Positions 17,572-26,908 of a DNA stretch of 64,000 nucleotides are shown piece after piece (position 1 is the first letter of the stretch; the number at the start of each line of letters is the position of its first letter). Source of the stretch: Yoonia ponticola (lineage in GTDB: Bacteria > Pseudomonadota > Alphaproteobacteria > Rhodobacterales > Rhodobacteraceae); the NCBI RefSeq assembly GCF_014199395.1, contig NZ_JACIJM010000004.1:348559-412558 (forward strand), written 5' to 3'. A program made the position numbers and the translations under genes. The notes below the pieces were generated by a model. It did not search any database, was not told the origin of the DNA, and worked only from the letters and a program-made list of their open reading frames with translations.

Positions 17572-20500
17572 ATGAAAATATTTTCCGACAAATCTCGTGC
17601 GCCGCATTTGGGAGTGTATCCGTCAGAGCGGTTGCGGCGGGTTTCTGCGATGCCTGCGCTGGACATCGCGCCGCTGGCTCCGTTGAATTTTCACAGGCCC
17701 GAAGACCCTGAAAGCATCGTGAACGCGATGGGCGAATTTCAGGCTATGATGGACGCTATTCGCGGGGGGATTGTGAATGGAACGGTTGCGGATATTCCTG
17801 ATGATCTTGTCGAGCGATCTCATCATCTGAAATCGTTTGGATATTTTTCAGATGCGTCGATGGTCGGAATTGGGCCTTTGGTGGATGCTTGTCTGTTAGA
17901 TGCGCCGACCTGCAACCCTGACATTGCCCGTTTGGCAGAGGATTTAAAGACGCGGCAGACCAAGACTTTGGCGGCCGGGATCGACTTGATCATGGCCGAT
18001 CTGAAGGAGTCGATGCAGGCAGATCCGGTCCCGATTACGGCCCACACGACGACGATCACATTCGTGCAAGAATACCACCGCGACCCTGATCCCTATGAGC
18101 CAGGCAGTGACTGGATCAAAGACGCGCAGGCCCATCGTGCGTGTTTGCGGGCGACTGAAACTGCGACGGTTATCGCCAATTATATAAGGTTGTTAGGCTG
18201 GGATGCACGGGCGCATACGGCGACGACATCTGACGTGGATTTGCGCAAATGCGCGGTGGCAACGGGGCTTGCGACGATCGAAGACGGGGCCTTGGTTGCC
18301 CCTTGGGTCGGCACCCGATTTGGGCTGGCTGCGATCACAACGACGATGCCGTTGGCACATGATTTACCGCTTGCCGCGATGGCGGATCAACCGTGGTTTC
18401 AGACCCAAGGGCCTGCGTGGTGGACCGGATACGGCACGCAGAAATCCGCGTTCAACCGCGATCCATATGCGCAGCGCCGCTACGCCGAGGGCGCGCATCC
18501 GTTTGAAAAACTTAAGCGTGTCGCGACCCCCACGACCTATATCGACGAGCCGAATGTGGCGCGCGTGCCAAAGCGTGCGGATTTGTTTGCGCGGGCGCAA
18601 TTTGGCGACATGGGCAAGCACACGCAAAACGCGATGAAGGGCGGGATGCATGTGCGCAAAGCGGCCCCAGCGGCGGCGCAACGCCGTGCTTTGGGGGCGT
18701 TTACCTTGCTGCAGGACGGGGCCAGCCGTGATGTGTATCGCGTCACAGATGCGCAGCGCAATGCCGCGAATATCAAGGCGGCGTCGTATTTTCTGGGGGC
18801 TGACGCGGTAGGGCTTTCGCGCTGTCCGGATTGGACGTGGTATAGCCACGATGCGACCGGCACGCCGATTATTCCTGAACATGATCAAGCGATTAGCATG
18901 ATTATTGACCAAGGATTTGAGACGATGGATGGGTCGAGCGGCGATGATTGGATCGCCGTTGCGCAGTCAATGCGGGCTTACCTTCGGTTCTCGTTGATCG
19001 GCGGCGTGATCGGGCAGCACATCCGTAATCTGGGCTACAAGGCCAAGGCGCATACGGTGATCGACGGTGAGGTCTTGCAGCCGCCGCTTTTGCTGCTTGC
19101 GGGGCTGGGCGAAGTGTCGCGGATCGGCGAAGTCATCCTAAACCCATACCTTGGGCCGCGTCTGAAGTCCGGTGCTGTGACCACAGATATGCCGATGGAT
19201 CACGATCTGCCGATTGATTTTGGCCTGCAAAGTTTCTGCGAAAGTTGTAATAAATGTGCCCGTGAATGCCCCTCTGGCGCGATTACCGCCGGGCCGAAAC
19301 TAATGTTTAATGGCTACGAGATTTGGAAATCAGACAGCCAGAAATGCGCGACCTACCGGATCACGACGGACGGCGGTGCGATGTGCGGCCGGTGCATGAA
19401 AACCTGTCCGTGGAATTTGGAAGGGCTGTTCGCTGAGGCTCCGTTTCGGTGGGCAGCGAGCAACATTCCCAAGGCCGCGCCTGTGCTGGCAAGGCTGGAT
19501 GATATGGTCGGCAATGGTGGTTTAAATCCGGTTAAAAAATGGTGGTGGGATATTTCGCTGCACGAGGATGGTGGCTATAAACCGACGCCTGATCCGGTGA
19601 ATACACGCGATTTACAGGTCGATTTGGATCTGAAATACGAAGACCAAACCTTGGCGGTTTACCCTGCCCCGTTGGCCCCGCATCCGTGGCCCTACCCTGA
19701 TCCGATGGACCGCGAAAAGGGGATCGAAGCGTACCACGCGATGCTGACGGCGGACGCCTATAAGTTGAAATCGGCCAAGGGCGAAACTGATCACATTCAC
19801 CGCTATGTCGTACCGACCGATGCGCCCGTGATCGCGGTGCGCGTGTCCAAAGTTGAGGTGATGACCGACGATGTGACGATGTATGAATTCGAGGCCTTGG
19901 ATGGTGCGGACTTGCCTGCGTGGACGGCGGGCGCGCATCTGGATATTGTTGTAGCCCCCGAGATGCTGCGACAATATTCCATGTCCGGAGACCCTTCTGA
20001 TACGGCAAAATATCAAATTGGCGTATTGCGCGAAGATAATGGCCGTGGTGGTTCGGCCTTGCTGCACCGGATATTTAGTGAAGGGCGGCGGGTGTTTATA
20101 TCGAAGCCGATCAACCATTTTGCGCTGATTGAGGATGCTGCCAAAACCTACCTGATGGGTGGGGGGATTGGCGTGACGCCGATGATTGCTTTTGCACATC
20201 GGTTGCACGCGATTGGTCGCGATTTTGCGCTGCATTATTCGTGCGGATCACGCGGCTCTGCTGGATATTTGGCAGAACTGGCGCGGTTCGCTTGGGCGGA
20301 TAAGGTGCATTTGCATTTCAGCGATGAAGATACGCGGGCTGATCTGGATGCGATTTTGCAAGCGGCCCCTGCGGGCAGTCACGTTTATACCTGCGGACCT
20401 GATCGCTATATGTCGGCGGTGATTGATGCTGCGACGCGGGCGGATTTCCCGGATGACGCGCGGCATTTGGAGTATTTCAACCTGCCGGAACAGCCCGCTT

Positions 20501-20772
20501 ACGAGAACCATCCGTTTACGATAAAACTGAAAGACGGGCGCAGCTTTGCCGTGCCAGTGGATAAATCCGGGACTGATATTTTGCAGGAAAACGGGGTGCC
20601 TGTTGATGTGAAATGCAGTGACGGTTTGTGTGGCGTTTGCCAATGCGGGCTGGTGTCTGGTGAGGTTGAACACCGCGATTTCGTACTGTCTGCGAAACAG
20701 CGCGAGACACGGGTTATTCTGTGTCAAAGCCGTGCTGCGCAGCCGAACGGCGTGATTGAGATTGACCTTTGA
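17572..20772 (+). CDS. Self-sufficient reductive dehalogenase: B12/Fe-S catalytic part fused to NAD(P)H oxidoreductase and 2Fe-2S ferredoxin
   Basis: 1066 residues from ATG 17572, with AAAGG 8 bp upstream. Residues about 1-250 form a region that looks like a degenerate copy of the cobalamin-binding core (IRLLGWDARAHT, MPLAHDLP), repeated more fully at about 440-550 (IRNLGYKAKAHT, MPMDHDLPIDFG). Two Fe-S clusters follow: CESCNKCARECP (about 556-567) and C...CGRCMKTCP (about 589-610). Residues about 760-960 form a ferredoxin-reductase module with RQYSMSG (flavin) and GGGIGVTPM (nucleotide). The C-terminus (about 980-1066) is a plant-type 2Fe-2S ferredoxin, CSDGLCGVC...C. This order matches catabolic dehalogenases of the NpRdhA/BhbA type. 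No Tat signal is seen, so it is cytoplasmic. Confidence 0.88.
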   Translation: MKIFSDKSRAPHLGVYPSERLRRVSAMPALDIAPLAPLNFHRPEDPESIVNAMGEFQAMMDAIRGGIVNGTVADIPDDLVERSHHLKSFGYFSDASMVGIGPLVDACLLDAPTCNPDIARLAEDLKTRQTKTLAAGIDLIMADLKESMQADPVPITAHTTTITFVQEYHRDPDPYEPGSDWIKDAQAHRACLRATETATVIANYIRLLGWDARAHTATTSDVDLRKCAVATGLATIEDGALVAPWVGTRFGLAAITTTMPLAHDLPLAAMADQPWFQTQGPAWWTGYGTQKSAFNRDPYAQRRYAEGAHPFEKLKRVATPTTYIDEPNVARVPKRADLFARAQFGDMGKHTQNAMKGGMHVRKAAPAAAQRRALGAFTLLQDGASRDVYRVTDAQRNAANIKAASYFLGADAVGLSRCPDWTWYSHDATGTPIIPEHDQAISMIIDQGFETMDGSSGDDWIAVAQSMRAYLRFSLIGGVIGQHIRNLGYKAKAHTVIDGEVLQPPLLLLAGLGEVSRIGEVILNPYLGPRLKSGAVTTDMPMDHDLPIDFGLQSFCESCNKCARECPSGAITAGPKLMFNGYEIWKSDSQKCATYRITTDGGAMCGRCMKTCPWNLEGLFAEAPFRWAASNIPKAAPVLARLDDMVGNGGLNPVKKWWWDISLHEDGGYKPTPDPVNTRDLQVDLDLKYEDQTLAVYPAPLAPHPWPYPDPMDREKGIEAYHAMLTADAYKLKSAKGETDHIHRYVVPTDAPVIAVRVSKVEVMTDDVTMYEFEALDGADLPAWTAGAHLDIVVAPEMLRQYSMSGDPSDTAKYQIGVLREDNGRGGSALLHRIFSEGRRVFISKPINHFALIEDAAKTYLMGGGIGVTPMIAFAHRLHAIGRDFALHYSCGSRGSAGYLAELARFAWADKVHLHFSDEDTRADLDAILQAAPAGSHVYTCGPDRYMSAVIDAATRADFPDDARHLEYFNLPEQPAYENHPFTIKLKDGRSFAVPVDKSGTDILQENGVPVDVKCSDGLCGVCQCGLVSGEVEHRDFVLSAKQRETRVILCQSRAAQPNGVIEIDL

Positions 20773-20778
20773 GTGCGG

Positions 20779-23484
20779 CTAACTGGCTTTTTGGAATGAC
20801 CCGAGTTCGGCGACCTCGCGACGTTTGAGATAGTGCCGCGCAGGTTCGGAATAGACAGATCCTACGTCAGACGCACCGATAGCAACGCGGATCAATTCTG
20901 GGAAAAGCGCGAATAATTCGGTTTGAACCGCGTGTCCGATGGATGAAAGCGCGAATTTACCGGGGTAGAAAGCTTCGGTTAAGCAGCCGTCGGCAAAGAC
21001 AATCTGATGTTGGTCGAACATGAAGTGGTAGTAGGTCACGTCCTCGACCCGTGATTGCACGCGCGCGACGCTATCGCCAAAAAATTCGGCCAGATGTTTG
21101 GCGCGGATCAGCACGCTTTCCCCGTCGACGTCGACCACCATGCCGTGTTGCGGTGAGACAAGCAGTTTGCGGCTGTTATTGAAGGCGTTTTTACGGATAA
21201 CGACGGGTTTCAGGTCGGGATTTTTCGCGAGTTCAAAGGCGGTCACTTTGCGTGATCCGATCCAGCGCACGGGTTGAAACCCGTGTTCCCACGTGCGGAC
21301 CAGATCGCCGATGCGCAGGTTTTCGACAGGGATATCGCCCTGTGCCGTCTCAATATGCGCCCCTGCGGTGAAACATGGGATGCCGATGGCGTTCAGTGAT
21401 GAGGCGGTGTTCACTTCGGACGGGCTGACGCCGCCTAGAGTAATGCTTTCGCCGTTGGGAAAGGTCAGGACCGCATCGCCGCTGCCGTCGCCCACCGTAT
21501 CTGTGACCACCACATCCCATGCGTTGACAGGCGTGCTGCCGTCGCTGGTCAGGTCGTTGACGTCGAGCTGGTCGCGCGACGTGCCGTCGCCGCTGTCAGT
21601 CACGTCAAAGTCTGCGACCGTATCGGCCCCTGACACATCACCGAGCAAATAGGTATCGTCGCCACTGCCCAGCGCGACGTTTTCGATTTCGCTGTAGGTG
21701 ACCGTATTGGTGCCGTCGGTGATCGTGCCTGTTTCTGCGTCCGCATCCCGCAGATCAACGGTCAGGTTGGCGGTGGTCCCGCTCAGGTCGAGCGTGTCGC
21801 CGGTGGTTTCGCCGCCTTCGCCGCCCGCAACGGTATCTGTGCCGAACTCACCGCTGAGCGAGAAGGTATCGTCGCCTGCACCGCCGTAGAGCGTGTCGTC
21901 GCCGCTGCCCCCGTCGAGCGTATCATTGCCGGCCCCGCCATCCACGGTATCGTTGCCATCGCCGCTGTTCACTGAATCTTTGCCAGCACCCGCGGAGATG
22001 AAATCAGAGTCGTTGCCTAGCAAGCTATCGCCGCCGTCGACCATATTGCCGCCCGGGTCGTCTGTGTAGCCGCTGTCGATAGTGTCGTCGCCAGGGGTGC
22101 CGTCAATTTCGCGCAGTGGTGTCAGGTCGGTTGTCGGTGCGCTAACACTTTCGATTTCGGAAAAGTTAACGGTGATCCAGTTGCCGCTGCCATCATACAG
22201 TTCGACGCTGCCAGAGACGCTATCCCCGTCGGCGTCGGTGCTATACGCGAGATTGCGCTGCGCCGCCCAGCTGGTCAGCGTCAGGTTATCGTTGTCGACG
22301 CCGCCTGTGCCACCATCCACTGTGACGACTGCACCATCGGCGTAATCGCCCGCGATGATATGGAGGTTCTCGCGATCATCGCCACCATAGACCGTGTCAT
22401 TGCCAGAGGTCAGTTGGATGTAATCGTCCCCTGATCCGCCGTAGACGGTATCGTCGCCTGTGCCCGCATACATGGCATCGGCCCCGTTTCCCGCGTCTAG
22501 CAGATCGTTTCCGGCGCCGCCCCACAGATAGTCCCTGCTGTTGCCACCGTCGAGCGTGTCGTCGCCCGCACCGCCGTATAGCCCATCAGAACCGCCTTCG
22601 CCGTAAAGGGTGTCATCGCCAGCGTCGCCCTGCAATTGGTCATTGCCGGTGCCCCCTTCGAGTAGGTCGTGACCTTCGCCGCCAGCGAGGTAGTCGTTGC
22701 CTGACCCACCGAAGAGACGGTCATCATCATCGCCGCCATAAATCAGATCATCGTCGTCGAGACCATATAGATCGTCCTCGCCGACACCGCCGTAGAGCGT
22801 GTCATTGCCCACATTCCCAAAGACAAAGTCTTTGCCAGCGCCACTATAGATGACGTCGTTGCCAGCTCCGCCGTCGATTGCATCGTTATCGCCATCGTAT
22901 CCGTCAACGATGTCGCCGTCGGCATCAATATATCCGACATCAATGATATCGTCCGCTGCGGTGGCTGCGATAAAGCCGTCGGGTTGCAAATAATTGCCCT
23001 CGGCCCTGTCCGCTGAGAGGCCGCTGACTTGATCATCAAGGATGCTATCGATTTTCATGGACGCGATAGGCTTGGCATCAAGCGCGTTTTGAGTCGCACT
23101 GCCATCGGTCTCGTCAGGCGCAAGGTATCTGTTTCCGGCTTCGTCCTGTATAATGGTCGCCTGAATAGAGGCTGTTGTCCCGTCAACATAAGTCAGCGTG
23201 GCGTTATAGATGACCACACTGTCGAAAACGAAATTTCCACTGCCCTCGATATGGAATCTGTCAGAGGCATCGGAATTGTCTGAATCGTAGGCGGTGGGGT
23301 CGCCGTCCCCGTAGCCGGCTGTCCCGGGTGAAAAGCTTTGCACCCATGCATGTAGCGGATTTTCAAACGTGCCGAGAGTTCTGCCCACAAGAATTGACGC
23401 ATTTTCAGCAATGTCATTTCCCTCAACCGTGTCGAGTTGTTCCGAAACCCGGCTCAGGTAAATTACGTTGAATGTCGTGGCCAT
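20779..23484 (-). CDS. RTX calcium-binding protein with C-terminal Hint domain
   Basis: 901 residues. After a ~170-residue N-terminal region of unknown type (MATTFNVIYLSRVSEQLD) come many GGxGxDxLxGG nonapeptides (about residues 180-400 and 480-580), which bind Ca2+ and fold in the extracellular medium. A Hint domain (about 690-850) starts IPCFTAGAHIETAQGDIPVENL, with the expected Cys. Roseobacters carry many such secreted proteins, usually exported by type I secretion. Whether the Hint domain self-cleaves is not known. It is convergent with the dehalogenase gene, 6 bp away and with no visible terminator between them. Confidence 0.88.
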   Translation of the reverse strand: MATTFNVIYLSRVSEQLDTVEGNDIAENASILVGRTLGTFENPLHAWVQSFSPGTAGYGDGDPTAYDSDNSDASDRFHIEGSGNFVFDSVVIYNATLTYVDGTTASIQATIIQDEAGNRYLAPDETDGSATQNALDAKPIASMKIDSILDDQVSGLSADRAEGNYLQPDGFIAATAADDIIDVGYIDADGDIVDGYDGDNDAIDGGAGNDVIYSGAGKDFVFGNVGNDTLYGGVGEDDLYGLDDDDLIYGGDDDDRLFGGSGNDYLAGGEGHDLLEGGTGNDQLQGDAGDDTLYGEGGSDGLYGGAGDDTLDGGNSRDYLWGGAGNDLLDAGNGADAMYAGTGDDTVYGGSGDDYIQLTSGNDTVYGGDDRENLHIIAGDYADGAVVTVDGGTGGVDNDNLTLTSWAAQRNLAYSTDADGDSVSGSVELYDGSGNWITVNFSEIESVSAPTTDLTPLREIDGTPGDDTIDSGYTDDPGGNMVDGGDSLLGNDSDFISAGAGKDSVNSGDGNDTVDGGAGNDTLDGGSGDDTLYGGAGDDTFSLSGEFGTDTVAGGEGGETTGDTLDLSGTTANLTVDLRDADAETGTITDGTNTVTYSEIENVALGSGDDTYLLGDVSGADTVADFDVTDSGDGTSRDQLDVNDLTSDGSTPVNAWDVVVTDTVGDGSGDAVLTFPNGESITLGGVSPSEVNTASSLNAIGIPCFTAGAHIETAQGDIPVENLRIGDLVRTWEHGFQPVRWIGSRKVTAFELAKNPDLKPVVIRKNAFNNSRKLLVSPQHGMVVDVDGESVLIRAKHLAEFFGDSVARVQSRVEDVTYYHFMFDQHQIVFADGCLTEAFYPGKFALSSIGHAVQTELFALFPELIRVAIGASDVGSVYSEPARHYLKRREVAELGSFQKAS

Positions 23485-23488
23485 GTCG

Positions 23489-23611
23489 TTAAACTTTCAA
23501 TGCGTCACAAGCCCTGAACAGGGCGATTTCATCCCGCATTTTTCGTAAAAAAGCCAGACACCTCATATCAAGTTCTTTGATCAAAGCGGCCTCGTTCTGA
23601 GCCGTCCTCAT
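23489..23611 (-). CDS. Possible 40-residue protein upstream of the RTX/Hint gene
   Basis: ATG 23611 to TAA 23489, ending 4 bp before the RTX gene start. The peptide is amphipathic (AALIKELDMRCLAFLRKMRDEIALFRACDAL). The RTX gene has no clear ribosome site of its own, so this reading frame could couple its translation. Homologues are not known to me; it may be a chance frame. Confidence 0.35.
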   Translation of the reverse strand: MRTAQNEAALIKELDMRCLAFLRKMRDEIALFRACDALKV

Positions 23612-23676
23612 GGATAGCACCCAAGTATTACTAAATCGTAAGCGCCCGAAATTGGGCAGCCTTAGACGGTACAAAC

Positions 23677-23710
23677 AAAAAGACCTTCGCCGTTTGCACA
23701 GCGAAGGTCT
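23677..23710 (-). terminator. Rho-independent terminator between the fatty-acid transporter and RTX genes
   Basis: On the minus strand AGACCTTCGC, a 10-base loop and GCGAAGGTCT are followed by TTTTTG. It ends the transcript of the AtoE-type transporter. Confidence 0.85.
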
Positions 23711-23719
23711 GATAGATGA

Positions 23720-23740
23720 GCACCTGATGATCTCAGGTGC
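23720..23740 (-). other. Second stem-loop after the fatty-acid transporter gene
   Basis: GCACCTGA-TGATC-TCAGGTGC forms a perfect 8-bp stem just 14 bp beyond the transporter stop, in tandem with the terminator. Confidence 0.6.
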
Positions 23741-23754
23741 CCGTTTTGCTTTGG

Positions 23755-25062
23755 TTAGATGAACGTCAGACCAACCGCGATGATGATACCTGACAGAATC
23801 AGGTGAACCACGCAGAAGCCCATGATGTCTTTCGCACGCAGACCAGCGATCCCCAGAATAGGCAGCGCCCAGAATGGTTGCACCATGTTGGTCCATGCAT
23901 CACCCCATGCAACGGCCATTGTTGTCCGCGCCAGATCGGCACCCAAGGCTTGGGCCGCTGGTAGGATCACAGGCGCTTGCACAGCCCATTGACCGCCACC
24001 CGATGGCACGAAGAAATTCACGATACCCGCAGACAGGAACGACCAGAACGGCAGTGACACGTCTGTCGCAAGGCTCACCAAACCGTTCGAGATGCTGACC
24101 GCAAGGCCGGACTGCACCATGATCGCCATGATACCCGCGTAGAACGGGAATTGGATCACGATGCCCGCGCCGCCTTTGACCGCTTCGTTGAGCGAGTTCA
24201 GCAGGTGACGTGGTGTGCCGTGCAGCAGAATGGCCAATGTCAGGAACAAGAAGTTAATCACGTTCAGCGACAGACCGTTGCCAGCCATGAAGTATTGGAT
24301 CAACCAAGCCGCACCAGCAGCGCCAATCAGCATGGACAGCACGTAGCTGTTTTCCATTCTTTCGGCGGGTGTTGTGCTTTCGACTTTGGCGTCGTCGTCT
24401 TCGGCCAGAAGTGCGGGATCAACGTAGACCGCATCTTCTTCGCGCGGCATCATTGCGCGGTTCACGAATGGCACGACGATGAACAACGCCACAACGATCG
24501 CGAGGTTAAAGGTGGAAAAGATGGTTTCGGACGTCGGGATGATCCCCGTGATATCCGTAAACGGGTGGCCTTCGGTTGCGACGGACAGCGGGATCGACCC
24601 CGCAAGGCCACCGTGCCAGACGATAAAGCCGGAGTACGCAGAGGCCACCAAAAGGCGGTAATCAACGCGGATTGTGCGGGCCAATTCGCGTGCGAACAGC
24701 GCACCAACAACCAGACCGAAGCCCCAGTTTACCCAAGATGCGGCCAGCGAGACAAAGCTGACCCACAAAATCGCGGAACCGGGGCTGTTGGCCATGCCAG
24801 CAAGCGCGGACAGACCGCGACGGACCAGCGGCGTAGATGCCATCATATAGCCTGTGACCAGCACCAGCAGCATTTGCATTGAGAAAGACAGCAGGCCCCA
24901 GAAACCGTCGCCCCACATGCCGACAACATCCAAAGGCGCAGACCCTTGGGTCAGGACCGCAGCAAGTCCGGCAATCAGCGTCAAAATCAGAACAAAAACA
25001 AATGGATCAGGCAAATACCGATCGACAATGCGGACCATCGGCCGCGATAAAAAGTTAAGCAT
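23755..25062 (-). CDS. AtoE-family short-chain fatty acid transporter
   Basis: 435 residues from ATG 25062, which has GAGGAG 6 bp upstream; an in-frame start at 25080 lacks it. About 11 membrane segments; conserved parts include RYLPDPFVFVLILTLIA, SFVSLAASWVNWGFGLVVGA and FVPSGGGQWAVQAPVILPAA, all typical of E. coli AtoE. The family imports short-chain fatty acids such as acetoacetate or butyrate. Single transcription unit between terminators. Confidence 0.88.
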   Translation of the reverse strand: MLNFLSRPMVRIVDRYLPDPFVFVLILTLIAGLAAVLTQGSAPLDVVGMWGDGFWGLLSFSMQMLLVLVTGYMMASTPLVRRGLSALAGMANSPGSAILWVSFVSLAASWVNWGFGLVVGALFARELARTIRVDYRLLVASAYSGFIVWHGGLAGSIPLSVATEGHPFTDITGIIPTSETIFSTFNLAIVVALFIVVPFVNRAMMPREEDAVYVDPALLAEDDDAKVESTTPAERMENSYVLSMLIGAAGAAWLIQYFMAGNGLSLNVINFLFLTLAILLHGTPRHLLNSLNEAVKGGAGIVIQFPFYAGIMAIMVQSGLAVSISNGLVSLATDVSLPFWSFLSAGIVNFFVPSGGGQWAVQAPVILPAAQALGADLARTTMAVAWGDAWTNMVQPFWALPILGIAGLRAKDIMGFCVVHLILSGIIIAVGLTFI

Positions 25063-25208
25063 GAAGTTCTCCTCAAACAAATTATGCTAAGTGCGTCCGC
25101 GATGTAACAAGTTGGTTACCAAGTTGGAAGATGTTGTGATGCCTGTAACCGACTGTTCTGAACAGGCTTAATCGCCTCGACGCGCAGCACACAGGAAAAA
25201 ACGGGCAC

Positions 25209-25238
25209 AAAAAACGGGCACCCGAAACCGGATGCCCG
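25209..25238 (-). terminator. Rho-independent terminator of the BCCT transporter gene
   Basis: On the minus strand CGGGCATCCGGTTTCGGGTGCCCG folds on itself and is followed by TTTTTT (25209-25214). Confidence 0.88.
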
Positions 25239-25264
25239 CATTGGTCTTTTAGGAAAGCTAAGGC

Positions 25265-26908
25265 TTATTTGCCTTCGGCCCGTTCGTCTTGCAAGCCACG
25301 GAAGATGCAGTAGCACATCCCGAGCAGGATCACGGTGAACAGCAATCCGGTTGAAATCACCATAGATTGCAGCGCCCCAAGCCCGCCGCCCAACAAAAGC
25401 GCAATCGCAACAGCGCCTTCAAAGGTACACCAGAACACACGCTGTGCTGCTGGCGCATCGACTTTGCCGCCTGCTGTGATTGTGTCGATCACAAGCGAGC
25501 CAGAGTCAGATGACGTGACGAAGAACACGATGACCAGAACGATACCGATGAACGATGTGATCTGCGCCAGTGGCAATTCGCTCAGCATTTGGAACAACTG
25601 ACGTGGCAGTTCGGCGTTTTGCGCACCAACAAAGTTGTCCATGATCACTTGGTGGATTGCTGTGCCGCCAAAGATCGACATCCACATCACGCAAACCATT
25701 GAAGGGATCAACAGAACGCAGATGATGAATTCACGGACAGAACGTCCACGGCTGACACGTGCGATAAACATACCGACGAAAGGTGACCAGCTGATCCACC
25801 ATGCCCAGTAAAACGCGGTCCAGCCTTGGCTAAAGTTCACGTCTTCGCGGCCAAACGGATTGGCAAGTGCAGGCAGGAATTCGACATAGGCTTTCAAGCT
25901 GTCCCAGAAGAACGCAAACAAGAATGCCGTTGGTCCAACGATCAATGTGAACAGCGCCAGAATACCAGCGAGACCCATATTGATTTCTGACAGGATCTTA
26001 ACCCCACCATCAAGCCCACGCAGCACAGAGATCAGCGCAACCGCAGTGATCAAGGAAATCAGGATGACTTCCGTGGTGCGGCCCATCGGGATGCCGAACA
26101 ATTCGTTCAGACCCGCGCTGGCTTGTGTGGCCCCCAGACCCAGCGATGTTGCCAGACCAAAGAGTGTTGCGAAAACCGCCATGATGTCGATGACGTGACC
26201 CGGCCAACCCCAGATACGGTCGCCAAAGATCGGGTAGAATGCCGAACGGATCGTCAGTGGCAGACCTTTGTTGTAAGTGAACAGCGCAAGCGCCAAGCCC
26301 ACAATCGCGTAGATCGCCCAAGGGTGCAGACCCCAGTGGTAGATCGTCGCAGCCATACCAAGACGGACAGCAGCCGCTTGGTCGTCCAATGCGCCGCCGA
26401 GTGGTGCCCAGTCGGTCCGCACGTCGCCTTCGAGGGCAGTACCGCCCACGGAAGATGAGAAATGCGAGAGCGGTTCGGACACGCCGTAGAACATCAGACC
26501 GATGCCCATACCCGCAGCGAACAGCATCGAGAACCAGCCAACATAGGTGTAATCAGGCTTTGCCGTAGACCCGCCCAAACGGATTTTACCGAAAGGCGAT
26601 ACGATCAGGAACAATGCAAAGATCACGACAATATCGGCAGCACCGATCAAGAACCAGTCAAAGTTCTTGGTGACAAAGTTGAACATGCCTTGGAACAACG
26701 CTCCGGCCTGCTCGGGCAGCGCCAATGTAAAGAACACAAACGCCACAATAGCGATGCCAGAAATGCCGAAGACAGGGTTGTGAATATCAAACCCAAAAGG
26801 CCCGACGGACCCGTCTACGTTATCCTGACCAATCTCGTAATCAGTCTCAATGATATCCGAGGTGCCTTGCGGCGCCGGAATACCTTGATTGGTGTTATCG
26901 TCAGACAA
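25265..26908 (-). CDS. BCCT-family betaine/choline/carnitine transporter
   Basis: 547 residues. The best start is TTG 26908: AAGGAGG lies 9 bp upstream, and the frame before it (to 26977) is not protein-like. Twelve membrane segments are expected. The glycine-rich MGIGLMFYGVSEPLSHF segment and the aromatic-rich FYWAWWISWSPFVGMFIARVSRGR segment are BCCT signatures for quaternary ammonium substrates. The neighbouring HyuA/HyuB genes suggest import of an N-containing compound, but the order transporter-Hyu could also be accidental. Confidence 0.9.
   Translation of the reverse strand: MSDDNTNQGIPAPQGTSDIIETDYEIGQDNVDGSVGPFGFDIHNPVFGISGIAIVAFVFFTLALPEQAGALFQGMFNFVTKNFDWFLIGAADIVVIFALFLIVSPFGKIRLGGSTAKPDYTYVGWFSMLFAAGMGIGLMFYGVSEPLSHFSSSVGGTALEGDVRTDWAPLGGALDDQAAAVRLGMAATIYHWGLHPWAIYAIVGLALALFTYNKGLPLTIRSAFYPIFGDRIWGWPGHVIDIMAVFATLFGLATSLGLGATQASAGLNELFGIPMGRTTEVILISLITAVALISVLRGLDGGVKILSEINMGLAGILALFTLIVGPTAFLFAFFWDSLKAYVEFLPALANPFGREDVNFSQGWTAFYWAWWISWSPFVGMFIARVSRGRSVREFIICVLLIPSMVCVMWMSIFGGTAIHQVIMDNFVGAQNAELPRQLFQMLSELPLAQITSFIGIVLVIVFFVTSSDSGSLVIDTITAGGKVDAPAAQRVFWCTFEGAVAIALLLGGGLGALQSMVISTGLLFTVILLGMCYCIFRGLQDERAEGK

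Noticed and set aside
23489..23896. A 135-residue minus-strand reading frame as one gene
   Set aside because: Its first two thirds lie out of frame inside the AtoE-type transporter gene and are Arg-rich nonsense; only the last 40 codons were kept as a possible small gene.
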